A DNA stretch of 64,000 bases, taken from contig OZ252015.1 in the NCBI GenBank assembly GCA_965247525.1, forward strand, positions 1,860,001 through 1,924,000. Reading direction: 5' to 3'. Made by a program: the position numbers and the translations under genes. The notes under the pieces are model-generated. The model did no database searches and was not told where the DNA came from. It saw nothing but the letters and a program-made list of their open reading frames with translations. Numbering within the stretch: the stretch's first letter is position 1; the number at the start of each line of letters is the position of its first letter. Shown here in pieces: positions 9,080 through 16,242 of the stretch. Source of the stretch: JAZKID01 sp965247525. GTDB lineage: Bacteria; Pseudomonadota; Alphaproteobacteria; Rhizobiales; UBA4765.

Positions 9080-10513
9080 TCAGGAATGCAGATGTGGAAC
9101 ATCACCGGGTTCGGCATGAATGACAACGCGGACGAGGTCTGGATGTTGCTCGCGCAGCTTGCGCTCCAGTGCATCAACGGCGAAATGAACATCGCGCACG
9201 GAAAGCGCGCCCGGCACATGGCAGTGTAGGATAACGATTTTACCGGCGCGGCTCTCGCGCAGCCTTAAATCGTGAATATTGGTCAAGGGTGGAAATTCGG
9301 CAGCCAGCTTTTGAACAGAGCGTTCCATTGCCGCAGCGGCCTCTATCGAAGCTGGTGTAATTTCAAAAAAGCTCTCGAGCGGTTCAAGATGCGTTTCAAC
9401 TTCCGTTTCGGGACCAAAATCATCAACAATCGCCGTCTCTAAACGCGTTGCAATGTCATGCGCTTTGGCAAGCTGCATGTTTTCGTCAATTTCCAGATCA
9501 AGGCCGATGGCGATCTGGTCGCCTTTTTGCTGAACGGTCAGGTGGTGGATAAAAACATGCTGGCGTGCGGCGATCATCATCACTTTTTCAGCAATCGATT
9601 CATCCTGCAAGGCGACGGGCTCGGTCAGAATGGACAGATCGGCTTTTGGAAATGCTTTTGCCGTCGCGCTACGAATGTTTTGCTTAATCTGTTCGACGCG
9701 CGGCAAGGGCAGGTTGCGCGGCACATCGACAGAAATTTCGCAAAATGTGGTCGCGCCGACTTCCCGCAGACGAACACGCGACACGCGGACAACGCCGCTG
9801 GTTTCCGCTGCGATACGCTCAATTAAATCAGCGCTGCCTGCAGGCGCTTCGTCGAGCAAGGTTTTGATGGTCCGGATAAAAAGCTCATAAGAGATCCAGA
9901 CAATAATGACCGCGACGGCAAGCGCTGCAACAGCGTCAGCTTTGGCAAAACCTGATGCAATGCCGATCAGGCCAGCAAGCGCTGCAATCGACGCCCACAT
10001 ATCGGAGACAAAATGAAGGGAATCGGCTTCCAGCGCTTGGCTCGATGTTTTTGAGGCGGTCGCCTGCAATGCCCGCGCGCGGAAGAAATCGATGACAATT
10101 GAAATGAGTAAAATACCGATTGCAAGCGGCGATGCGGTGACATCCGAAGGCGCATCGCTGATGAGCCGCGAGACGCCTTCAACGGTTGCGTAAATTGCGA
10201 GGGCAAAAAGCAGCGCAACTTCGAACAGCGCAGCAAGGCTTTCAATTTTACCATGTCCATAATGATGGCTGCCATCGGCTGGGCGGTCGCTCCAGCGGAC
10301 AGCAAAATATGTAATGACGGTCGCGCCAAGATCCATCAGGCTGTGCAAGGCCTCAACGAGCAAAGCAAGCGAGCCTGTGATAAGCGCAACAGCAAATTTT
10401 GTGACCACAAGCCCTGTCGATGCGAAGATCGAAATCAAAGCGGCGCGGCTTTTTTCGGCCCCGTGGCCATGTGGGTGTGCGTGCATATTGTCAGACCGGC
10501 TGTTCTCCTTCAT
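9080..10513 (-). CDS. Cation diffusion facilitator (FieF/ZitB-type) metal efflux protein
   Basis: A proton-coupled divalent metal (Zn2+/Fe2+ class) exporter of the inner membrane. It has an N-terminal His-rich stretch (HAHPHGHG), six predicted membrane helices, the metal-site motif HSLMD in helix 2 and HFVSD in helix 5 (an HxxxD/HxxxD arrangement usual for zinc-type members), and an extended cytosolic part. That part is longer than the usual single ferredoxin-like domain and appears to contain two such domains, one starting near VRVSRVRLREVG and a second near the C terminus. The start at 10513 avoids an unlikely overlap with divergent dusA; ATG at 10486, just before the His-rich segment, is an alternative. 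The substrate metal cannot be fixed from sequence. Confidence 0.88.
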   Translation of the reverse strand: MKENSRSDNMHAHPHGHGAEKSRAALISIFASTGLVVTKFAVALITGSLALLVEALHSLMDLGATVITYFAVRWSDRPADGSHHYGHGKIESLAALFEVALLFALAIYATVEGVSRLISDAPSDVTASPLAIGILLISIVIDFFRARALQATASKTSSQALEADSLHFVSDMWASIAALAGLIGIASGFAKADAVAALAVAVIIVWISYELFIRTIKTLLDEAPAGSADLIERIAAETSGVVRVSRVRLREVGATTFCEISVDVPRNLPLPRVEQIKQNIRSATAKAFPKADLSILTEPVALQDESIAEKVMMIAARQHVFIHHLTVQQKGDQIAIGLDLEIDENMQLAKAHDIATRLETAIVDDFGPETEVETHLEPLESFFEITPASIEAAAAMERSVQKLAAEFPPLTNIHDLRLRESRAGKIVILHCHVPGALSVRDVHFAVDALERKLREQHPDLVRVVIHAEPGDVPHLHS

Positions 10514-10542
10514 AGACTTGGAATTCAAGGAAAGTTCAAGCC

Positions 10543-11532
10543 ATGTTTTCGCCCTTCCGCTTTTCTGTCGCACCAATGATGGAATGGACAGATCGGCATT
10601 GCCGCGCCTTTCACCGGCAAATGACGTCCAATGCCCTGCTTTACACCGAGATGGTCACAAGTGCGGCCATCATCCACGGCGACAGGCAGCGCCTGCTTGG
10701 CTTTTCGGACATAGAGCAGCCCGTCGCCTTACAGCTTGGCGGCTCTGACCCGCAGCAGCTTGCGCAGGTTGCTGCGATTGGCGAGCAGTTCGGCTATTGT
10801 GAAATCAATTTGAATTGCGGCTGCCCCTCGGACCGGGTCAAAAGCGGACAGTTTGGCGCGTGCCTGATGGCGGAACCGCGCCTTGTTGCCGATTGTATCG
10901 CGGCCATGAAAAACGCTGTCGCGTGTCCTGTGACGGTCAAATGCCGCATCGGTATCGATCAGCAGGACAGCGAGGCCGATCTCGATAGTTTTGTCCAGCA
11001 CTGCGTCGATGCAGGCGTCGACCGGATGATCATCCACGCCCGCAAGGCGTGGCTGAACGGTCTGTCGCCAAAAGACAACCGCACCATTCCACCGCTTGAT
11101 TACGCACGTGTGGAGCGTCTGAAACACAACTTTGCAACCATTCCCCTTATTTTGAACGGCGGCGTTCTGACACTGGAAGCTGCGGCATCGCATCTCACCC
11201 ATTTCGACGGCGTGATGATGGGACGTGCAGCCTATCACGAGCCTTGGCGGCTGATGGATGTGGACGAAAAAATCTTTGGCAAATCCGCTTCAAATGTATC
11301 ACGTTTTGACATCGCTATAGCCATGGAGCCTTACATGGCGCGCGAGCTTGCCGCTGGAACGCGGCTTCACTCGATGACACGCCATATGATGATGTTGTTT
11401 CAGGGGCTACCGGGCGCGCGGGCTTTTCGGCGCATGCTTTCAGAAGAGGGTATGGCGATGGATGCGGGTCTTGATATCTGGCGTAAAGCGGTCAACTGCG
11501 TCAGCATGCAAGTTGCTGAAGAGGCGGCCTGA
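10543..11532 (+). CDS. dusA: tRNA-dihydrouridine(20/20a) synthase DusA
   Basis: An FMN enzyme that reduces uridine at positions 20/20a of the tRNA D-loop using NADPH. The 329-residue protein starts with the DusA hallmark FSVAPMMEWTDRHCR, which is more specific for DusA than for DusB or DusC. The catalytic Cys lies in LNCGCPSDRV, the FMN phosphate site in the LILNGGV and GVMMGRAAY segments, and the helical C-terminal RNA-binding domain follows. A purine-rich AAGGAAAG precedes the ATG. The stop TGA overlaps the start of the TSUP permease gene. Confidence 0.95.
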   Translation: MFSPFRFSVAPMMEWTDRHCRAFHRQMTSNALLYTEMVTSAAIIHGDRQRLLGFSDIEQPVALQLGGSDPQQLAQVAAIGEQFGYCEINLNCGCPSDRVKSGQFGACLMAEPRLVADCIAAMKNAVACPVTVKCRIGIDQQDSEADLDSFVQHCVDAGVDRMIIHARKAWLNGLSPKDNRTIPPLDYARVERLKHNFATIPLILNGGVLTLEAAASHLTHFDGVMMGRAAYHEPWRLMDVDEKIFGKSASNVSRFDIAIAMEPYMARELAAGTRLHSMTRHMMMLFQGLPGARAFRRMLSEEGMAMDAGLDIWRKAVNCVSMQVAEEAA

Positions 11533-12362
11533 TGTTAATTGCCACATACCAGCCTTTCGTTTTTCCGGTTCTGCTTCTGGCGATGGGCGGCGTGCTCGCG
11601 GGACTTCTTGCTGGCCTGTTTGGACTTGGCGGTGGCACAATTCTTGTGCCTATCCTTTACGAGTTTTTACGGCTGACAGACACGCCGCCGGAATGGCGCA
11701 TGCATGTGGCGCTGGGCACGTCATTGGCGATCATCGTCCCCACTTCCATCCGCTCGTATCTGGGCCACCGCAAGCGCGGTGCGGCTGACGGTGTTTTGCT
11801 CAAGCGGTGGCTGATTGCCGTGCCGATAGGTGTACTGTGCGGCGCGTTTATTGCGTCATTCGTTCCGTCATTTGCACTCAAAATCATTTTTGTCTGTATT
11901 TGCATTCTGACAGCGACACGTTTTTTGGTTGGAACACACCGCGGCTGGTCGCTCGGCTCCGAAATGCCTAAAAATTTCACGATAGAAGCGCAGGGCTTTG
12001 GGATTGGTTTTCTCTCATCACTGATGGGAATGGGTGGCGGCGTGTTTTCAACCATGCTGCTGACATTCTACAAACGCACGATCCATCAAGCGGTGGCCAC
12101 CTCGGCAGGGGTCGGCGTTCTGGTTTCAGTGCCGGGTGCGATTGGCTACATTGTTGCAGGTATGAAAGTTCAGGATCAGTTGACCTTGTGGCCATTTGGT
12201 TTTGTTGCCGTGCTGCCGTTATTGCTGATGGGGCCACTCAGCGCCCTTACAACACCGCTTGGTGTCAGGCTGGCGCACAAGTTTTCTAAACGCAGGCTTG
12301 AATTCGCTTTGGGCGTTTATCTGTGTCTGATCGCCGCGCGGTTTTTTTCGACGCTGCTTTAG
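11532..12362 (+). CDS. TSUP (TauE/SafE) family membrane permease
   Basis: A 276-residue polytopic protein of the sulfite exporter TauE/SafE family (COG0730), implicated in transport of sulfur-containing organic or inorganic anions; the substrate is not known here. About eight hydrophobic helices are visible, with the paired internal-repeat motifs GLFGLGGGTILVP near residue 30 and SSLMGMGGGVFSTML near residue 165 that mark the family. The ATG overlaps the dusA stop (TGATG), so it is translationally coupled to dusA, an association with no obvious functional link. It is convergent with the DivJ-like kinase, the two stops being two bases apart. Confidence 0.9.
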   Translation: MLIATYQPFVFPVLLLAMGGVLAGLLAGLFGLGGGTILVPILYEFLRLTDTPPEWRMHVALGTSLAIIVPTSIRSYLGHRKRGAADGVLLKRWLIAVPIGVLCGAFIASFVPSFALKIIFVCICILTATRFLVGTHRGWSLGSEMPKNFTIEAQGFGIGFLSSLMGMGGGVFSTMLLTFYKRTIHQAVATSAGVGVLVSVPGAIGYIVAGMKVQDQLTLWPFGFVAVLPLLLMGPLSALTTPLGVRLAHKFSKRRLEFALGVYLCLIAARFFSTLL

Positions 12363-12364
12363 TG

Positions 12365-13894
12365 TTAGGAGACTTTTTTAGCTTTTTTGTCTTGCACAGG
12401 GGGCAGGGCGGCCATGACACGCTCAGGCGGGAACGTGATGATTACTTCCGTGCCAACACGCAGCTTTGATTTAAACGTGAATGTGCCGCCATGCAGATCG
12501 ACAAGGCCTTTCACGATGGGAAGGCCAAGACCAGCGCCCTGTTCTGCTGTTTTCAGCGCGTTAGAGCCTTGGCCAAAGCTGGCCAGAACGATTGAAATTT
12601 CATCATCAGGAATGCCGGGGCCTGTATCTTGCACGGACACATATTGTCCGCCACCCGCAGTCCAGCCGGCTTTTACATAGATGGAGCCTTCTGCAGGTGT
12701 AAATTTAATCGCATTCGACAAAAGATTTAGCGTGATCTGGCGGATGGCGCGTTCGTCCGCCCAGAGGTTGACCATTGTCTCTTCGTAATTTTCGGAGAGG
12801 TTGATGCTGCGGCTTTGCGCGCGCAATTTGAGCAAGCGAACGCTGTCTTCAACCGTGCCGACAAGATTGACGCTTTCCTCGTTCAGCTCAAACTTTCCAG
12901 CCTCAATGCGCGACAGATCGAGAATTTCGTTGATGAGGTTGAGAAGATGCTGTCCCGATTTATGGATGTCATTGGCATAGTCTTTGTAAATGTCATTGGC
13001 GAGCGGGCCGAGAATTTCATTTTTCATGACCTCGGAAAAGCCCAAAATCGCGTTTAAGGGCGTGCGCAGCTCGTGGCTCATTGTTGCCAGAAAGCGTGAT
13101 TTGGCAAGGCTTGCGCCTTCCGCGCGACGACGCGCTTCGTCTGATGTTGCTTTCGTCTGTTCAAGCTCTGCAAGCAGGTTGTCTTTTTCAAGACGTGTAT
13201 TGAGCTTGTCGATCGCGTGTTTATGAAACCGCTGTGACAGCATCAAAAAATAGGCTTCCGCGCAAACGGCGACAGCAGCCATTGAGATTGGGAACGCCTC
13301 TGCTTTCAGAATGAAACTGCAGACCAGCGCGACCACCATCGGCAGGCTTCCGGCGACGGCAGCGGAAGGAAGGCTGGACGACATCAGCGTGCCAAGGCCA
13401 ACAACAAACAAAGTGGCGCTGAAATGGAAAATCTGTGCGGCAATTGGGTCTTGCGCCACAGGCGTTAATATAAGCCCCGCCCAAACAAGGCCTTGAAAGC
13501 CCTCAAGCATGCTTAAGCGGCGGCGCCATGCACGCACACGTAAAGGCTGCATGTCACTGCGCAGGAAAAGCCGCGCGCCAAACAAAACGATGAAATGCAC
13601 CGACAAGGCGCAGGCCAGCCATATAGCAAGCGGCATGGGCTTTAGAAAAAGTGAGCCAATGCCGCACACAGCGACAAGAAGTGTTGGCGCGATAAGGGAT
13701 GTGCGCAGTTTGGCGCGTGTATATTCGCACGCAAGCTCGGTATCGAAAGCAGGACGCGTGCCAGTGTCGGAAGACAGCTTTTCACGTGCTTCCTTGAGGC
13801 GCATTTCCAGCATGCGGCGCTGCGCTGTTAGCGGAGAACCTGCTGCGATATGTCCGTAATCGCCAATACTTTGCTGCATTTCGTCTGCTTTCAC
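12365..13894 (-). CDS. Membrane sensor histidine kinase, DivJ/PleC-like
   Basis: A 509-residue kinase without PAS domains. The N-terminal cytoplasmic 60 residues are followed by about six hydrophobic helices (roughly 66-218) with very short loops, so the sensor is probably intramembrane. A coiled linker (about 225-262), a HisKA domain with His274 in SHELRTPLNAILGFSEVM, and HATPase_c with LLSNAIKFTPAEG, DTGPGIP and GAGLGLPIV follow. The long H-box resembles DivJ, PleC and PdhS, suggesting action on a DivK-type regulator. The start used is GTG at 13894; ATG at 13879 is equally possible because neither has a clear Shine-Dalgarno. Confidence 0.87.
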   Translation of the reverse strand: MKADEMQQSIGDYGHIAAGSPLTAQRRMLEMRLKEAREKLSSDTGTRPAFDTELACEYTRAKLRTSLIAPTLLVAVCGIGSLFLKPMPLAIWLACALSVHFIVLFGARLFLRSDMQPLRVRAWRRRLSMLEGFQGLVWAGLILTPVAQDPIAAQIFHFSATLFVVGLGTLMSSSLPSAAVAGSLPMVVALVCSFILKAEAFPISMAAVAVCAEAYFLMLSQRFHKHAIDKLNTRLEKDNLLAELEQTKATSDEARRRAEGASLAKSRFLATMSHELRTPLNAILGFSEVMKNEILGPLANDIYKDYANDIHKSGQHLLNLINEILDLSRIEAGKFELNEESVNLVGTVEDSVRLLKLRAQSRSINLSENYEETMVNLWADERAIRQITLNLLSNAIKFTPAEGSIYVKAGWTAGGGQYVSVQDTGPGIPDDEISIVLASFGQGSNALKTAEQGAGLGLPIVKGLVDLHGGTFTFKSKLRVGTEVIITFPPERVMAALPPVQDKKAKKVS

Positions 13895-14002
13895 ACGCCA
13901 TTGAATGAAAAAAGTCTGGCAGATGGCGCTTAATGCTCCCCTCAGAAAGAGAGTTTACAAATTCTAAATGCTCATACGCTTCAATAGAAGGTTCAAGGAG
14001 TT

Positions 14003-15154
14003 ATGATGTCAGGGTTGTTGAACGGCATGTTGTTGCCGCAAATGCCAGAAAACGCGCCCAAGCCGTTGTCGCCGCCATTTGCATCGGGCGATCCGGTGCC
14101 GTGGTTTCGCGCGCCAAGCGACCGCCAGCCCGATGTCGATTTTTCAACACTGGCAGGCCGTTATGTTGTTTTAAGCTTTTTGGGCAGCCTGTCGATTGAG
14201 CCTGTTGCAGCTGTCGCAAAAGGTTTTTTTGATCATGCAAACCGGTTTGATGGTGCAAACGCGCTGCTGGCAATTGTCACAATCGACCTCAACGATGCGC
14301 AGGCTACCGCAACGCTGGGACTTGACGGTGTTCGTCTTTTTTTCGACTTTGACCGGCGCATTTCCCGTATTTTTGGGCTTGTGCCTGACGAGCACAGCAT
14401 CAGCTATGCGCCGACCACATATGTTCTCGATCATGCTTTACGGGTCGTGGCTGTCGTGCCTGTCACAGACCCGGCGCGGCATGTCGATGAAGTTCTTGCA
14501 CTGTTGTCAAAACAGCCTCAGCCGTCACCAGCAATCTCAGCAGGCCTTCAGGCGCCCGTGCTGATGATCCCGAATGTTTTCGAGCGCGACTTTTGTAAAG
14601 GCCTGATTGCGGCCTATGACGATCATGGCGGCGCTGATTCATATCTTGTCAGCGAAAAAGACGGGCGGACCATTTCTGAAATCAATCACAGCATCAAACA
14701 TCGTCATGACTGGGCGATTGACGATGAGCGCGTCGTGCGTGAAATTCGCGCACGCTTTCAAAGGCGCGTGTTGCCAGAAATTCATAAAGCGTTTCAATTT
14801 AATGCCGTGCGGATCGAGCGATTTCTTGTTGCGTGCTATGATGCGCGCTATGGCTCGCATTTTCAGGCGCATCGCGACAACGCGACAAAAGCTTTGTCGC
14901 ACAGGCGTTTTTCGGTGTCGCTCAACCTGAATGAGGATTATGAAGGCGGCGAGCTTGTTTTTCCAGAATACACCACATCGCTCTATCGGCCAGAGCCGGG
15001 TGCAGCCTATGTATTTTCTTCGTCTCTGCTTCACGAAGCAAAGCGAATTACATCTGGAAAGCGCTATACATTTTTGCCATCCTTGTATGATGACAGCGCT
15101 GCACTGGTCCGTGAAAAAAATGCAAGGTTTTTGTCAGAGTCTGGAGCCGCTTGA
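14003..15154 (+). CDS. Redoxin-like domain fused to 2-oxoglutarate/Fe(II) oxygenase (prolyl 4-hydroxylase type)
   Basis: A 383-residue two-domain protein. Residues about 25-165 have the fold signature of the AhpC/TSA thioredoxin-like family (GDPVPWF start, AGRYVVLSFLG strand), but the position where the peroxidatic Cys should sit reads FLGSLSIEP and contains no cysteine. Residues about 185-370 are a P4Hc-type oxygenase with iron ligands His290 and Asp292 (HRD) and distal His344 (LLHEAKR), followed by an arginine/lysine region fitting 2-oxoglutarate binding. The substrate is unknown. AAGGAG lies immediately before two adjacent ATG codons at 14003 and 14006; the second has better spacing. Confidence 0.83.
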   Translation: MMSGLLNGMLLPQMPENAPKPLSPPFASGDPVPWFRAPSDRQPDVDFSTLAGRYVVLSFLGSLSIEPVAAVAKGFFDHANRFDGANALLAIVTIDLNDAQATATLGLDGVRLFFDFDRRISRIFGLVPDEHSISYAPTTYVLDHALRVVAVVPVTDPARHVDEVLALLSKQPQPSPAISAGLQAPVLMIPNVFERDFCKGLIAAYDDHGGADSYLVSEKDGRTISEINHSIKHRHDWAIDDERVVREIRARFQRRVLPEIHKAFQFNAVRIERFLVACYDARYGSHFQAHRDNATKALSHRRFSVSLNLNEDYEGGELVFPEYTTSLYRPEPGAAYVFSSSLLHEAKRITSGKRYTFLPSLYDDSAALVREKNARFLSESGAA

Positions 15155-15159
15155 ATTTT

Positions 15160-15858
15160 CTACGGTAAAATTTCCCACTCGGCCGTAACTTGTGCGTTGA
15201 CACGCAATTCTCCAGCTTCAACAGGAACGGATTTTGAACGCGGCGCCATGGATTCCACGACAGCGTAATTCATCATAGGTTGCGGCGATGAGGTTGATTC
15301 TGAAAGGTTTAAGATACGACCAAGTTTCACACCCATCCCATTGGCGTAAAGCTGCGCCCTGGTTTTCAAACTTTCCATAGCTTTTTGGCGTGCCTCGTTT
15401 TCGGCTTTATTGCTGTCCTTGATCTGAAAATGGGGGCCTTCGACTGAATTGATGCCAAGCTCCGTGACCTTGTCGAGCACGCTGCCGGTTTTTGCCAAGT
15501 CATCAATCGTCACAGTGATTGTATTTTGTGCCTGATAACCGTTGAGCAGCGGCGCCATGCCTTCCTTGTAGGTGTATTGCGGCTGCAAAGACAGGCGAGA
15601 GCTCTGGATGTTTTTGCTGGCAATGCCCGCAGCTTTCAAGGCTTCAATTACTTTTTGCATCGCATCTGAATTGGCAGTTAAAGCCGTAGCAGCATTTTTG
15701 CCCTGATTGACCACGCCAAGGTTGAGTGTCGCTTGATCGGGCTCTACGTTGACAAATTCACTGGCCGATAAAGCAAGTTTAGAGAGCTGAGGCGGTGACT
15801 GGGCCAGTGCACCCCCTGACAAAGCTGACAGTAAAACACAAGCATACATAATGCGCAT
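15160..15858 (-). CDS. Secreted SIMPL-domain (DUF541) protein
   Basis: A 232-residue exported protein with a signal peptide ending near ALAQ (about residue 19) and a SIMPL/DUF541 domain over the remainder. Typical family features are the LNLGVVNQGKNAATALTANSDAMQKV segment region (residues about 45-70), the NIQSSRLSLQPQY strand, and RAQLYANGMGVKLGRI near residue 170. The family includes the periplasmic E. coli YggE, linked to oxidative stress tolerance; the biochemical role is unsettled. AGGAGATGCC before the ATG is a strong ribosome site. It ends five bases from the stop of the convergent 2OG oxygenase gene. Confidence 0.88.
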   Translation of the reverse strand: MRIMYACVLLSALSGGALAQSPPQLSKLALSASEFVNVEPDQATLNLGVVNQGKNAATALTANSDAMQKVIEALKAAGIASKNIQSSRLSLQPQYTYKEGMAPLLNGYQAQNTITVTIDDLAKTGSVLDKVTELGINSVEGPHFQIKDSNKAENEARQKAMESLKTRAQLYANGMGVKLGRILNLSESTSSPQPMMNYAVVESMAPRSKSVPVEAGELRVNAQVTAEWEILP

Positions 15859-16012
15859 GGCATCTCCTAAAATTTAGCATGATATATGTGCTCATTGAGG
15901 CAGGAGAATGGCTGTGAATGGTCTACCGCGGCACATCCAAAAACTGCGACACCTATAACTGCATTTGCATTTGAAGCACAATCGATTCACAAAATCGATT
16001 TTTTGATTTGAG

Positions 16013-16088
16013 TGGTGGGCCCGGCAGGACTCGAACCTGCAACCAGACGGTTATGAGCCGTCGGCTCTAACCATTGAGCTACAGGCCC
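16013..16088 (-). tRNA. tRNA-Ile2 (anticodon CAU, to be lysidine-modified)
   Basis: The complement of 16013-16088 folds as a 76-nt cloverleaf with encoded CCA. The acceptor stem is GGGCCTG/CGGGCCC with one G-U pair, the D-arm is GCTC/GAGC, the anticodon stem GACGG/CCGTC holds loop CTCATAA, and the T-arm GCAGG/CCTGC holds TTCGAGT. The anticodon is CAU. The loop, the TGGTTGC variable/T region and the overall sequence resemble E. coli ileX rather than elongator or initiator tRNA-Met, so it should read AUA after TilS converts C34 to lysidine. Methionine identity cannot be fully excluded without comparison with the other CAU tRNAs of the genome. Confidence 0.9.
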
Positions 16089-16242
16089 GACACATTATGC
16101 CTAATCCAGCTTCGTTAAAATGTCATGATTTTTTGACATGAGGGAATAACTTGGCAAACGCCGAAAGGTATGTTAATAAAAATGATTAATGTTTTCATAT
16201 ACTTATAAGCAGTTTGAATTAAATTTTAAGGGATTTTAAATC

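Noticed and set aside
16013..16242. tRNA-Ile2 as the attachment site of an island containing the 651/599-aa genes
   Set aside because: Elements usually integrate at the tRNA 3' end, which here faces left toward the SIMPL gene; no integrase and no duplicated tRNA 3' end were found to the right.
16143..16242. CtrA box upstream of the 651-aa gene
   Set aside because: TTAA pairs occur with spacings of three, six and nine bases but not seven.
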